In this document: piece after piece, positions 46,067 to 55,523 of the stretch
Layout of the letters: each line of letters begins with the position of its first letter
Position numbering within the stretch: the stretch's first letter is position 1
Origin: Flavobacteriaceae bacterium
Lineage (GTDB): Bacteria > Bacteroidota > Bacteroidia > Flavobacteriales > Flavobacteriaceae
Length of the DNA: 64,000 bases
Direction of reading: 5' to 3'
Assembly: GCA_029238215.1 (NCBI GenBank)
Contig: JAQWGN010000008.1
Coordinates: 1 to 64,000, forward strand
Made by a program: the position numbers and the translations under genes
Notes under the pieces: model-generated
Seen by the model: the letters and a program-made list of their open reading frames with translations, nothing else
Database searches by the model: none
What the model was told of the DNA's origin: nothing

Positions 46067-48451
46067 ATGATTAAATGGATCAATACACGCTTCTGGGGAA
46101 GCGTGGCACGGATTATCCTCAGGAATCGTATTGTCCTTTTGTTGACCATTGTGGCAACAACCCTTTTCCTCTCTACTCAGTGGAGCAACATTCGATTTAG
46201 CTTTACTGAAGCAAACCTACTGCCCGACAATCATCCCTTTAATACCTTTTATGAGCAATTCTTAGAGCAGTTTGGCGAAGAAGGAAATATGGTAGTCATC
46301 GGGGTTGAGGACCAACAGTTCTTCGTTCCTGAAAAATTAGCAGCTTGGCAACGGCTAAGCGATAGCCTTGCAGCATCTCCAAGCATAGATAATGTTGTAG
46401 GAATTAGTAGCCTTACACAGCTGAAGCGGAATGTCAAAAAACGCATTTTTGAAGTGGCGCCTATTCCATTTCAAAATCCAAAGAACCAAGAAGAAGCGAG
46501 AGCGCTTAAACAATGGCTCTACGAACAACAACCGCTCTATAACGACCTGTTGTTCAACAAAGAAACAGGAGTAATTCAAACTGGGGTTTACTTACGCCCT
46601 GAGGTAGTAAATAGTGGTGAGCGACAGGCTTTTATAGATCAGGTACTGTTGCCTCAAATAACAGCATTTGAAAAAGAAACAGGTTTGGAGGTGCGTGTAT
46701 CGGGGATGCCATACATACGCACTATCAATGCCAAAATGATTATTGAAGAGATTGGGTTATTTGTTCTAATGGCAACTCTTGTAACCACACTTATTTTCTT
46801 TTTCTTTTTCAGGTCCTATAGGGCTACGTTTATTTCCATGTCCATTGTAGTAATAGGTGTCATGTGGGCTTTTGGAATCATTGGGTTATTAGGCTTTGAG
46901 ATAACGGTGCTTACAGCGTTAATTCCGCCCATAATAATTGTCATTGGTGTACCAAATTGCATTTTTCTCATCAATAAATACCAAAATGAAATAAAGAAAC
47001 ACGGTAACCAAGCTCGATCGCTACAGCGTGTGATTTCAAAAATTGGAAATGCTACATTAATGACCAACATGACTACCGCTAGTGGTTTTGCAACATTTAT
47101 GTTAACCAATAGTACGTTGATGCGTGAATTTGGATTGGTTGCCTCTATTAATATCATGATGCTTTTTCTGCTTTCATTATTGATGATCCCCATTATTTAC
47201 AGCTATATGTCTATTCCAAAAGATAAGCACCTTGAACACCTTAGCCGTAAATGGATGTCTGGATTTGTTGATTGGATGGAGCGTATTGTTCGAAAACGGC
47301 GCGTTTCGATTTACTTCATCGCTGTGGGTATCCTAATGCTAAGTATTGTAGGCATGTATCAAATTCGACTGTCGGGAACCATCATAGACGACATGCCTAA
47401 AAATGCAGATTTTTATAAAGATATCCGGTTTTTTGAAACCCATTTTAAAGGGGTAATGCCTATTGAAATTATGGTAGATACTAAGCGAAAAAATGGTGCT
47501 ACACGCCTTAGTACGCTCAATCGTATGAATCGTTTTGAAAATGACTTACGTGAAATCCCAGAACTTTCAAATCCTGTTTCAGCAGTAGCAGTAGCCAAAT
47601 ACCTCAAGCAATCTTTTTACAATGGAAACCCAAAATATTTCCAGCTCCCTACCAATCAAGAAAACAACTTTATCCGTTCGCATGCAAAAAACTTGGGAGG
47701 TGAAGCCAATTTCCTAACCCGTTTGGTAGATTCAACAGGGCAGTTTGCTCGGATTACTGTAATGCTTCAAGATGTTACAACTGAGCGTATGGAAGCTATA
47801 GAAAAAGAACTAGAAACTAGTATTGATAAATACTTTCCAGCACAACAGTTTGAGGTTTCCATAACCGGAAAAGCCTTGGGATATTTAAAGGGCACACGCT
47901 TCTTGGTTCGTAATTTAGTGGTTTCGCTCAGCTTAGCAATTTTGCTTATCGCCCTATTTATGGCTTATATGTTCCGTTCTTTTAGGATGATTCTTATCTC
48001 ATTACTTCCTAATGTAATTCCGTTAATTCTTACAGCAGGAATGATGGGCTTTCTGGGTATTGCTATCAAGCCTTCCACAATTTTGGTGTTCAGCGTGGCG
48101 TTTGGAATTTCAGTAGATGATACCATTCACTATCTAGTCAAATACCGACAAGAGTTACAAGCAACACGATGGAATATTAAAAAGTCCGTATACGTTGCAC
48201 TACGTGAAACAGGTGTAAGCATGTTCTACACATCGATTGTGCTATTTTTTGGATTCTCTGTGTTTATGATTTCAAGTTATGGCGGGACTGTTGCCTTAGG
48301 AGGTTTGGTCTCTGCAACCTTGCTTTTTGCCATGCTAGCTAATTTGATTTTACTTCCTTCTTTATTACTTTCTTTAGAGAGTAAAATTGCAAACGAGCGA
48401 ACCTTAAAAGAACCCAAATTCAATATTTTACCTGATAACGAAGCAGAATAA
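46067..48451 (+). CDS. RND/MMPL-superfamily membrane transporter
   Basis: A 794-residue inner-membrane protein with the duplicated RND plan: one helix near the start (about 22-42), a periplasmic domain (about 45-225), then five helices. A second helix (about 415-435), a second periplasmic domain (about 440-620) and five more helices follow. The helix clusters include FFFFRSYRATFISMSIVVIG and VFSVAFGISVDDTIHYLVKY, the latter carrying the Asp-Asp pair seen in MMPL and hopanoid-transporter-like members. No outer-membrane or adaptor gene is next to it, so it is probably a stand-alone lipid or hydrophobic-substrate exporter. Substrate unknown. Confidence 0.87.
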   Translation: MIKWINTRFWGSVARIILRNRIVLLLTIVATTLFLSTQWSNIRFSFTEANLLPDNHPFNTFYEQFLEQFGEEGNMVVIGVEDQQFFVPEKLAAWQRLSDSLAASPSIDNVVGISSLTQLKRNVKKRIFEVAPIPFQNPKNQEEARALKQWLYEQQPLYNDLLFNKETGVIQTGVYLRPEVVNSGERQAFIDQVLLPQITAFEKETGLEVRVSGMPYIRTINAKMIIEEIGLFVLMATLVTTLIFFFFFRSYRATFISMSIVVIGVMWAFGIIGLLGFEITVLTALIPPIIIVIGVPNCIFLINKYQNEIKKHGNQARSLQRVISKIGNATLMTNMTTASGFATFMLTNSTLMREFGLVASINIMMLFLLSLLMIPIIYSYMSIPKDKHLEHLSRKWMSGFVDWMERIVRKRRVSIYFIAVGILMLSIVGMYQIRLSGTIIDDMPKNADFYKDIRFFETHFKGVMPIEIMVDTKRKNGATRLSTLNRMNRFENDLREIPELSNPVSAVAVAKYLKQSFYNGNPKYFQLPTNQENNFIRSHAKNLGGEANFLTRLVDSTGQFARITVMLQDVTTERMEAIEKELETSIDKYFPAQQFEVSITGKALGYLKGTRFLVRNLVVSLSLAILLIALFMAYMFRSFRMILISLLPNVIPLILTAGMMGFLGIAIKPSTILVFSVAFGISVDDTIHYLVKYRQELQATRWNIKKSVYVALRETGVSMFYTSIVLFFGFSVFMISSYGGTVALGGLVSATLLFAMLANLILLPSLLLSLESKIANERTLKEPKFNILPDNEAE

Positions 48452-48457
48452 TTGCGT

Positions 48458-48465
48458 TATATTTG
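48458..48465 (+). promoter_or_regulatory. -7 box of asnS
   Basis: TATATTTG, exact match, 20 bases before the asnS ATG and just past the stop of the transporter gene. Confidence 0.6.
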
Positions 48466-48485
48466 CCCCTGAAATGTAAGAATTT

Positions 48486-49886
48486 ATGGACATAAGGCAG
48501 CTTTTTTTAGGAGAACATGTCAACCAAACAGTAACCGTACGAGGATGGGTACGTACCTTTCGTGCAAATCGCTTTATTGCGCTTAATGACGGTTCTTGTT
48601 TAGGCAATTTGCAATGTGTGGTAGACTTTGAACAAACTCCAGAAGAGATTCTTACAGAAATCAATACTGGTGCTGCGCTAGAAATTCAGGGAACTCTTGT
48701 AGAAAGCCAAGGAAAAGGTCAAAAGTTTGAAGTTCAAGCGGATTCGATAAAGGTACTTGGTACTTCAGACCCAGATTTATATCCCATTCAACCAAAAAAA
48801 CACTCCCTTGAGTTCCTGCGTGAAAAAGCACACCTTCGCATTCGCACAAATACTTTTGCAGCAGTCATGCGAGTGCGTGCTGCCCTTTCATTTGCTGTAC
48901 ACCAATACTTTACTCAAAATGGATTTTACCAAGCACATACTCCTATCATAACTGGAAGTGATGCAGAAGGTGCCGGAGAAATGTTTCGTGTAACAACAAA
49001 AGACCCAAACCAACCCTCAAATGAACCCGATTTTTTTGGTAAGGAAACTAATCTAACGGTTTCTGGTCAACTTGAAGCCGAAACCTACGCGATGGCTCTT
49101 GGAAAAGTATATACCTTTGGGCCAACGTTTAGAGCCGAAAATTCAAATACTTCGCGCCACTTAGCCGAATTTTGGATGATAGAACCCGAGGTTGCCTTTA
49201 ACGATCTTGACGACAATATGGACCTTGCCGAAGACTTTATAAAAGAAGTGTTGGCCTATGTTCTCAAAAACTGTAAAGAAGATTTAACTTTCTTAGATCA
49301 GCGCTTTGCCCAAGAAGAAGCCAAGAAACCACAACTAGAACGTAGTCCAATGGGGCTTTTAGAACGACTTCAGTTTGTGACTAAAAATGAGTTTAAACGT
49401 ATTTCCTATACCGAGGCTATTGATATTTTACGAAACTCTAAACCCAATAAAAAGAAGAAATTTAAATACCCTATCGAGCATTGGGGAGCTGACTTGCAAA
49501 GCGAACACGAGCGCTATTTGGTGGAAAAACATTTCTCATGTCCAGTTATTTTATTTGATTACCCGGCTGAAATTAAGGCATTTTATATGCGAATGAATGA
49601 AGATGGTAAAACCGTTCGTGCCATGGACGTCTTGTTCCCTGGCGTGGGAGAGATGGTTGGTGGCGCTCAACGTGAAGAACGTCTAGATAAATTGGTAGAG
49701 CGTATGCGCGCGATGGATGTAGATGAAAAAGAGTTGTGGTGGTATATAGATCTTCGACGATTTGGCACGGCTGTTCACTCTGGCTTTGGTCTTGGTTTTG
49801 AGCGGCTTGTGCTTTATACAACTGGGATGAGTAATATTCGAGATGTAATTCCTTACCCACGAACTCCGTTAAGTGCCGATTTTTAA
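48486..49886 (+). CDS. asnS: Asparagine--tRNA ligase
   Basis: Class IIb aminoacyl-tRNA synthetase (466 residues). The N-terminal OB-fold anticodon-binding domain has [20 protein letters not shown]. The catalytic domain has motif 2 [20 protein letters not shown] and motif 3 [21 protein letters not shown] with the asparaginyl type RD/PYPRTP end. A dedicated gene means that tRNA-Asn is charged directly. It has its own -7 box. rpoN follows 49 bases later. Confidence 0.97.
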   Translation: MDIRQLFLGEHVNQTVTVRGWVRTFRANRFIALNDGSCLGNLQCVVDFEQTPEEILTEINTGAALEIQGTLVESQGKGQKFEVQADSIKVLGTSDPDLYPIQPKKHSLEFLREKAHLRIRTNTFAAVMRVRAALSFAVHQYFTQNGFYQAHTPIITGSDAEGAGEMFRVTTKDPNQPSNEPDFFGKETNLTVSGQLEAETYAMALGKVYTFGPTFRAENSNTSRHLAEFWMIEPEVAFNDLDDNMDLAEDFIKEVLAYVLKNCKEDLTFLDQRFAQEEAKKPQLERSPMGLLERLQFVTKNEFKRISYTEAIDILRNSKPNKKKKFKYPIEHWGADLQSEHERYLVEKHFSCPVILFDYPAEIKAFYMRMNEDGKTVRAMDVLFPGVGEMVGGAQREERLDKLVERMRAMDVDEKELWWYIDLRRFGTAVHSGFGLGFERLVLYTTGMSNIRDVIPYPRTPLSADF

Positions 49887-49935
49887 GATACTTTGGCTCG
49901 AGTTTTTGTACTTTTATAGCACCCAATCCTAACAA

Positions 49936-51381
49936 ATGCTCAAACAACACCTTCAATTCAAGCTTTCTCAAAAGCTCTCACCGCAGCAGATTCAGTTAAT
50001 GAAACTGATTCAATTGCCTATACAATCCTTTGAGCAGCAAATACTTCGCGAGATTGAAGAAAACCCTGCACTTGATTCAGGAAAAGAAAATGAGACTAGC
50101 GAGGAGGAGTATGGAACAACTGATGATGATAGAGAAATCATTGAGGCTGAAGACATTGATATTGATGCGTATTTAAGTGATGATGAAATTCCTGAATACC
50201 GCCTTCGTGCACAAAATTACAGTACAGACGATGAAGAAAAACACGTGCCATATGCCGCTGGTATAAGTTTTCATCAACAGTTAATGGGGCAGTTAGACAC
50301 CTTTACTTTTACGGACGAAGAGTATCGTATTGCAGCCTTTTTAGTGGGAAGCATAGATAGTAGCGGGTACATTAGAAGAGAACTCATTGACATTGTTGAC
50401 GACTTAGCTTTTACCGAAAATATTTATACGGATGAAAAAAAAATACGCCACGTATTAGACGCTGTACAACAACTAGATCCTGCCGGCGTTGCAGCACTCG
50501 ACCTACAAGACTGTCTGCTTATTCAGTTAAAACGAAAAGCAAAATCTCCAGAAATTAATAATGCTATTGATCTCATTGAAAATTTATTTGGGGCTTTTAC
50601 AAAAAAGCATTTTAGTAAGATTAAAGCAAAACTCAAAATTGATGATCAGGCGTTAAAAGATTGCATGCGCGAAATTGAGAAGCTTAATCCCAAACCTGGA
50701 GCGGCCTACGGAACCAACACCAAAATGAATGCTCAAATAGTTCCTGATTTTAGCATTCAGCTTATAGAGGGCCAACTTCAACTAATGTTAAACGGCCGAA
50801 ATGCGCCCGAGCTTCATGTGTCGGGAGAATATAAAAACATGCTATCTGGATATAAAGAAGCCAAGAATAAAAACAAAGAACAACAAAAAGCAGTACAGTT
50901 TATTAAGCAAAAGCTGGATGCCGCACGCTGGTTTATTGATGCTATAAAACAACGTCAACACACGCTATTTGAAACCATGAATACCATCATGACTTTTCAA
51001 GAGGAATACTTCCTTTCGGGAGACGAACAAAAGCTTAAGCCCATGATTTTAAAAGACATCGCTGATCGTATTGGCATGGATATATCTACGGTTTCTCGTG
51101 TTGCAAACAGCAAGTATGTAGACACGCCCTATGGAACCAAGTTAGTAAAGTGGTTTTTTTCTGAAGGGATTACCAACGATGCGGGTGAGGATGTCTCTAC
51201 CATAGAGGTTAAAAAAGCACTAGGCGATGTGATTGATGCAGAAGATAAATCAATTCCACTGACCGACGAACAACTTATGCAGGTTATGAATAAAAAAGGA
51301 TATCCCATTGCCAGGCGTACCGTAGCCAAGTACCGCGAAATGATTGGGGCACCTGTAGCGCGACTACGAAAAGAATTATAA
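49936..51381 (+). CDS. rpoN: RNA polymerase sigma-54 factor
   Basis: Alternative sigma factor for -24/-12 promoters (481 residues). Region I starts MLKQHLQFKLSQKLSPQQIQ and an acidic region II follows. The core-binding domain has DPAGVAALDLQDCL. The C-terminal DNA-binding part has the helix-turn-helix near DIADRIGMDISTVSRVANSK and the RpoN box ARRTVAKYRE. No enhancer-binding protein gene is nearby. Its last codon overlaps the stop of the convergent small membrane gene. Confidence 0.96.
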   Translation: MLKQHLQFKLSQKLSPQQIQLMKLIQLPIQSFEQQILREIEENPALDSGKENETSEEEYGTTDDDREIIEAEDIDIDAYLSDDEIPEYRLRAQNYSTDDEEKHVPYAAGISFHQQLMGQLDTFTFTDEEYRIAAFLVGSIDSSGYIRRELIDIVDDLAFTENIYTDEKKIRHVLDAVQQLDPAGVAALDLQDCLLIQLKRKAKSPEINNAIDLIENLFGAFTKKHFSKIKAKLKIDDQALKDCMREIEKLNPKPGAAYGTNTKMNAQIVPDFSIQLIEGQLQLMLNGRNAPELHVSGEYKNMLSGYKEAKNKNKEQQKAVQFIKQKLDAARWFIDAIKQRQHTLFETMNTIMTFQEEYFLSGDEQKLKPMILKDIADRIGMDISTVSRVANSKYVDTPYGTKLVKWFFSEGITNDAGEDVSTIEVKKALGDVIDAEDKSIPLTDEQLMQVMNKKGYPIARRTVAKYREMIGAPVARLRKEL

Positions 51382-51642
51382 GGGCTTTTCTGGGCGCTCT
51401 AGCCAATTCACAAATAGATAGCCAATTCCAACAATAATGTAAAGGTATCCACTAATGGTACTTTCACCCGAAGTCAAAAATGCAATTCCTATCCCTATAA
51501 AAAATAGACTGTATACAAGCCATAAAATTTTTCGAACCCTTTCTCTTTTGTGTTTAGGCAATTTAAAGATTCTTAAGAACAAGGTGTTTAACAACAAAAC
51601 GGTAATTACAGTAAATGCTAAGAGAAGTAGGCCTTTTTCCAT
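51376..51642 (-). CDS. Small three-helix membrane protein of unknown function
   Basis: An 88-residue protein with three predicted membrane segments (about 4-24, 41-57 and 64-81), joined by a basic loop KLPKHKRERVRK. It ends in a hydrophilic NWLERPEKPL tail. I do not recognise a family. It reads convergently into rpoN; its stop lies within the last sense codon of rpoN. Codon pattern and hydrophobicity support it as a real gene. Confidence 0.65.
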   Translation of the reverse strand: MEKGLLLLAFTVITVLLLNTLFLRIFKLPKHKRERVRKILWLVYSLFFIGIGIAFLTSGESTISGYLYIIVGIGYLFVNWLERPEKPL

Positions 51643-51705
51643 ACCATAAGGAATTAAGTTTCCAATATAATTATCTATGAACTCGTTATAATATGCAGTA
51701 CGTAA

Positions 51706-53421
51706 CTAATCTATCTCGGTATAAAATAGCTCGAGTTGAAGTTTTAAGTCTGCTAGATCGGGGTCTGAAGGATTTGGCCCAACAAAAACTGCAGATTTAG
51801 GAGAAACTACAGTGCCAACGGGAATTTTATCTCCCTCAGGATCTTTAACGTTCGCCAATTGTACGGCGGTCTGGCTGGAAAAAACATTTGAAAGCGACAA
51901 TTGTAAAGGCACATTAGTCGAATCATTAGAAATTATATTTCTCAGGTGGTCCGTGATTCGGATTTTATAATACTGTTTTTCTTCTTCTTCAACAAGATAA
52001 CCTCCATATACAAGCCTACTAAGCGTAGAAGTAGCCGAAGCATCTTGAGTAAAATCAATTATAGGAGCCGCATTATCGGCATTAGATAGATACAAGCGCT
52101 GGGGTAATGAGGAGTTATAAAAATCAGTTTCTTGTTGATTAACATAAAGCGTGAGGTTGGCCTCGTTTAATAGCCAGGGCTGACCTTTAAGGGCTTCTAG
52201 TACTTCATTATCCTCAAACAAGTTTAATATGGCTACTGATCCCAAGCCTCCACTAAGTGCAATATGTTCTTGTTGTGATGTAGACACAATGTCGTTTAAG
52301 ATTGCATCTGGTGGTGTAGATTGTAAAAGCGTATTGAATTTTATGGCAGCTGCAGCATTCAATAAAAACTGATTGTTTTTTGTAACTATTACCTCTGCTC
52401 CTGCATCATTTGTTTCTTTGGTTTGATAATCATACTCCACACGAACAAGCATGTTTGTAACATCTAGAAGCATTAATAACGGGGTACTGAAATTACTGGT
52501 TTCTATAGCAATTGATCTAAAGTAATCTTGCCAATTTTCAATAGATGATAATTCCGAACTTCCTTCTTTATTGATCAATGTTTGTTGGAAAAAATCGGGA
52601 TCTAAAGCTATCCGCATTCGTGGAGCTATTTTAATAGTGTCTGTAACAATAGCTACCTCATCAAAATCAAGCTGAATAGCTTGATTAAAGAGTGTTTCTT
52701 CCTTGTATGAATTTATTTGAAAATCTGAATAATACGCTTGGGATTGCTCAAAATTCTTTTCTGGGTCTAGCTGACGAAGAAAATAATTAAGTTTAGAAAC
52801 CGATACATTAAAAGTAGCTTCACGATCACCAAATAGGGAGTCTATTGCATATAATTTTGGAAGAGGGGTAGTCAAGTTATTCGTTTCATCAACATCGTCT
52901 AAAATACCATCTCCATCCGTATCCGGAATCATAGGGTTGGTCCCGTTATTTCGTTCAGTAATATCTGAAACTCCGTCGCCGTCAGAATCACTATTAACAT
53001 CGTTGTCATCTACATCAAATTCGTCTATAAGACCATCTCCATCACTATCAGTTTGGCTTGTGAAAAATGGAATTTCTAACCAAGCGTTACTAACCGTTTC
53101 AAGCTCATTAAAATTAGATTCATTTTCTTGAACACTTGTAAGAGTACCAAATGTAGGCGAATAGCTAGTCAAGTTTAGTTGTGATACAATGGCTGCCGAG
53201 GTGTTTCCAAATAACTTATCCTCACGCTCTCCTAACTGCAATACCGAAGCGTTATTGGTCTGAACAACATCTATCGATGCATGAGAAATTGTAACAGGAT
53301 ATGAAACACTTTTGGCCTTGTATAAATCTGTTGGCAAAATACTTTGACCAACTTCGTTAAACTTTTTATCACAAGATACTACAGCAAGAACTAATGCGAT
53401 TTGGAGGATTTTTTTCGTCAT
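51706..53421 (-). CDS. DUF4270 lipoprotein with calcium-type (TSP3-like) repeats
   Basis: A 571-residue predicted outer-membrane lipoprotein. The start MTKKILQIALVLAVVSCDKK has a lipobox with the acylated Cys at 17. The body matches the DUF4270 family of Bacteroidota. An insertion at about residues 125-180 holds three Asp-rich SDGDG/TDGDGILDD repeats of the thrombospondin type 3 kind, which bind calcium in other proteins. The frame opens upstream at 53484, inside the neighbouring gene; the ATG at 53421 is chosen because it begins the lipoprotein signal. It follows the glycogen-synthase-like gene by seven bases, so the two are likely an operon. Function unknown. Confidence 0.85.
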   Translation of the reverse strand: MTKKILQIALVLAVVSCDKKFNEVGQSILPTDLYKAKSVSYPVTISHASIDVVQTNNASVLQLGEREDKLFGNTSAAIVSQLNLTSYSPTFGTLTSVQENESNFNELETVSNAWLEIPFFTSQTDSDGDGLIDEFDVDDNDVNSDSDGDGVSDITERNNGTNPMIPDTDGDGILDDVDETNNLTTPLPKLYAIDSLFGDREATFNVSVSKLNYFLRQLDPEKNFEQSQAYYSDFQINSYKEETLFNQAIQLDFDEVAIVTDTIKIAPRMRIALDPDFFQQTLINKEGSSELSSIENWQDYFRSIAIETSNFSTPLLMLLDVTNMLVRVEYDYQTKETNDAGAEVIVTKNNQFLLNAAAAIKFNTLLQSTPPDAILNDIVSTSQQEHIALSGGLGSVAILNLFEDNEVLEALKGQPWLLNEANLTLYVNQQETDFYNSSLPQRLYLSNADNAAPIIDFTQDASATSTLSRLVYGGYLVEEEEKQYYKIRITDHLRNIISNDSTNVPLQLSLSNVFSSQTAVQLANVKDPEGDKIPVGTVVSPKSAVFVGPNPSDPDLADLKLQLELFYTEID

Positions 53422-53428
53422 GGAAAGA

Positions 53429-54232
53429 TTAAAATTCAGTCTCGTAAAAAGTTTCGTGGGCAGTAAGCACATCAATATCCTCACTTAATTCTAAGAGAGG
53501 CTTAGAAGAACTTTCAGCTATTTTTTTGACCTCATCACTTATTCCTTGTGAAGCAAGAACAATGCCATCAGAGTGTAAAATTGCATTTTTAAACATCGCA
53601 TCAAGATTCGATGTTTTCAGCCCTGTCATCTGTTCATCATCAATGCCATCAAACTTAATCTTATCAAACAAGTCTCCTTCCATTTTACCCGTAAATGGTG
53701 GCGTATATAGTGATGTAATAATTTTTGTGTTAGCAAGAAGTGGCTCGTCTTTGTAATAAAACTTACAATAAAGGGGTACAAGTGATGCAATCCATCCTTG
53801 AACATGAATAATATCAGGAGACCAATTTAACTTCTTTACTGTTTCAATAACTCCCTTTGCAAAGAATATAGCGCGCTCTTCATTATCAGGATATAAAGTA
53901 CCATCTTCTTCGGAGAATAGTTTACGGCCTTTAAAATAGTCGTCGTTGTCTATAAAATAAACTTGCATGCGTTCCTTAGGAATTGACGCTACTTTAATAA
54001 TCAACGGCATATCGATATCGTTGACAACTAAATTCATTCCCGATAAACGAATAACCTCGTGCAGTTGGTGACGACGTTCGTTAATAATGCCGTATTTAGG
54101 AATAAAAATTCGGGTTTGACCTCCGCGATCGTTAACCATTTTTGGAATCTCAAATGCCAAATTAGATAACTCGCTATGAGGTAAATAAGGAACGACTTCA
54201 GAGGATATGTATAATATCTTTTTATCTTTCAT
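53429..54232 (-). CDS. Glycogen/starch synthase-like protein, N-terminal domain only
   Basis: A 267-residue protein similar to the N-terminal Rossmann half of GT5 glycogen synthases: KKILYISSEVVPYLPHSELS, a GGQTRIFIPKYG segment, and SPDIIHVQGWIASLVPLYCK. Glycogen synthases are about 480 residues and need the C-terminal GT-B half to bind ADP-glucose, which is missing here. The KxGG loop near the N-terminus is also not intact (HSELSNLAFEIPK). A free-standing half like this is seen in Flavobacteriaceae upstream of DUF4270 and next to panC. It is probably not a glycogen synthase; its job is unknown. Confidence 0.85.
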   Translation of the reverse strand: MKDKKILYISSEVVPYLPHSELSNLAFEIPKMVNDRGGQTRIFIPKYGIINERRHQLHEVIRLSGMNLVVNDIDMPLIIKVASIPKERMQVYFIDNDDYFKGRKLFSEEDGTLYPDNEERAIFFAKGVIETVKKLNWSPDIIHVQGWIASLVPLYCKFYYKDEPLLANTKIITSLYTPPFTGKMEGDLFDKIKFDGIDDEQMTGLKTSNLDAMFKNAILHSDGIVLASQGISDEVKKIAESSSKPLLELSEDIDVLTAHETFYETEF

Positions 54233-54264
54233 GTGGAAGCAAGTCGTGTTTATAAATTAAAATA

Positions 54265-54272
54265 CAAAATTA
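54265..54272 (-). promoter_or_regulatory. -7 box of the glycogen-synthase-like / DUF4270 operon
   Basis: TAATTTTG on the minus strand, exact match to TAnnTTTG, 32 bases upstream of the ATG at 54232 in the divergent spacer with panC. Confidence 0.55.
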
Positions 54273-54320
54273 CTAAAATTTAAGCGATTTTTGCCTCTAC
54301 ACATTTGTAACTGTACATTA

Positions 54321-55154
54321 ATGCCATTATTTCAAACATTAGCAGAACTCCAGCAGGCTCGAAAAGCCCAAACTGGACAGTTGTGCGGGCTGGTGCCGAC
54401 AATGGGAGCCTTGCATCAAGGACACCTAGCTTTGATAAAACAAGCGCTAAAGGAAAACCAATGTGTATGGGTTAGTATTTTTATAAATCCAACTCAATTT
54501 AACAAACAAAGTGATTTGTCGTCTTACCCCTCAAATTTGGCTGAAGATATAAAAGCAATTCACCTAGTAGATCCGTCGATCTGTATTTTTGCTCCAGCAA
54601 TAACAGAAATGTATCCTCAAGAAGTTATTTCTGCCTCTTTTTTATTTAACGGCCTTGATTGTGTCATGGAAGGTGCGGATCGCCCAGGACATTTTCAGGG
54701 GGTTATCACCATAGTATCCAAACTATTAGAAGCCGTTAAACCTGATAATGCCTATTTTGGGGAAAAAGATTTTCAACAACTACAAATTATAAAAAACTGG
54801 AGTAAAAAAGCAGGAATAGCTACCAAAATTTATGGTTGCCCTATTGTGCGGGAGTCACATGGGTTAGCCATGAGCTCTAGAAATAAACTTCTTTCTTCAG
54901 AAGCCAGAAAAGAAGCTGGATTTATTTACAAGGCATTAATTGCTTGTAAAAACACAGAAAATAAAACATCTCTTAACGCAAACATCAAAAAAATTTTTGC
55001 TGAACATCCTACATTCAAGCTGCACTACTGTGTTTGTTTGGAGGAAGAAACACTAACCGAACTGGAAGAATTTCAAACTGCTACAAGTCCAAGACTTTTT
55101 ATTGCTGCAACAGTAGAGGGAGTTCGATTAATTGATAATATCGCATTAAAATAA
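54321..55154 (+). CDS. panC: Pantothenate synthetase
   Basis: Joins pantoate and beta-alanine using ATP (277 residues, the usual length). The start [16 protein letters not shown] leads into the HIGH-like [20 protein letters not shown]. Further motifs are [45 protein letters not shown] and the KMSKS-like [10 protein letters not shown]. An in-frame ATG lies ten codons earlier (54291), but the family begins at 54321. It is followed by panD, so both beta-alanine supply and use are encoded together. Confidence 0.96.
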   Translation: MPLFQTLAELQQARKAQTGQLCGLVPTMGALHQGHLALIKQALKENQCVWVSIFINPTQFNKQSDLSSYPSNLAEDIKAIHLVDPSICIFAPAITEMYPQEVISASFLFNGLDCVMEGADRPGHFQGVITIVSKLLEAVKPDNAYFGEKDFQQLQIIKNWSKKAGIATKIYGCPIVRESHGLAMSSRNKLLSSEARKEAGFIYKALIACKNTENKTSLNANIKKIFAEHPTFKLHYCVCLEEETLTELEEFQTATSPRLFIAATVEGVRLIDNIALK

Positions 55155-55155
55155 G

Positions 55156-55163
55156 TACCTTTG
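55156..55163 (+). promoter_or_regulatory. -7 box of panD, four bases from the ATG
   Basis: TACCTTTG, exact match to TAnnTTTG, starting just after the panC stop. Its last base is four bases from the panD ATG. A TTG lies about 21 bases upstream. A leaderless panD transcript is predicted. Confidence 0.6.
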
Positions 55164-55167
55164 TGCC

Positions 55168-55518
55168 ATGCAAATTGAGGTTTTAAAATCAAAGATTCAT
55201 CGCGTAAGAGTAACTGGTGCAGAGCTCGACTACATTGGTAGTATAACTATTGACAAAACATTGATGGAAGCCGCCAATATTTTACCTGGCGAGAAAGTTC
55301 AAGTGGTAAACGTTAATAATGGCGAGCGTCTTGAAACCTATGTAATTGAAGGCGCCGCAAACTCGGGCGAAATTACACTCAATGGGCCTGCTGCTCGAAA
55401 GGTTCAAAAAGGCGATTTGGTTATCGTTATCAGTTATGCCATTGTTTCTTTAGAAGAGGCCAAAACCATTAAGCCTGCTCTTATATTTCCAAATTCAGAC
55501 ACCAATTCGCTTGACTAA
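55168..55518 (+). CDS. panD: Aspartate 1-decarboxylase
   Basis: Pyruvoyl enzyme that makes beta-alanine from aspartate for pantothenate (116 residues as proenzyme). Self-cleavage is expected between Gly24 and Ser25 in [10 protein letters not shown], giving the pyruvoyl group. [27 protein letters not shown] and VIVISYA complete the fold. Start ATG at 55168 with a -7 box four bases upstream. The PanD product feeds PanC, encoded just before it. Confidence 0.97.
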   Translation: MQIEVLKSKIHRVRVTGAELDYIGSITIDKTLMEAANILPGEKVQVVNVNNGERLETYVIEGAANSGEITLNGPAARKVQKGDLVIVISYAIVSLEEAKTIKPALIFPNSDTNSLD

Positions 55519-55523
55519 AAACC

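Noticed and set aside
53422-53484. Upstream start of the DUF4270 lipoprotein
   Set aside because: It would overlap the previous gene and bury the lipoprotein signal.
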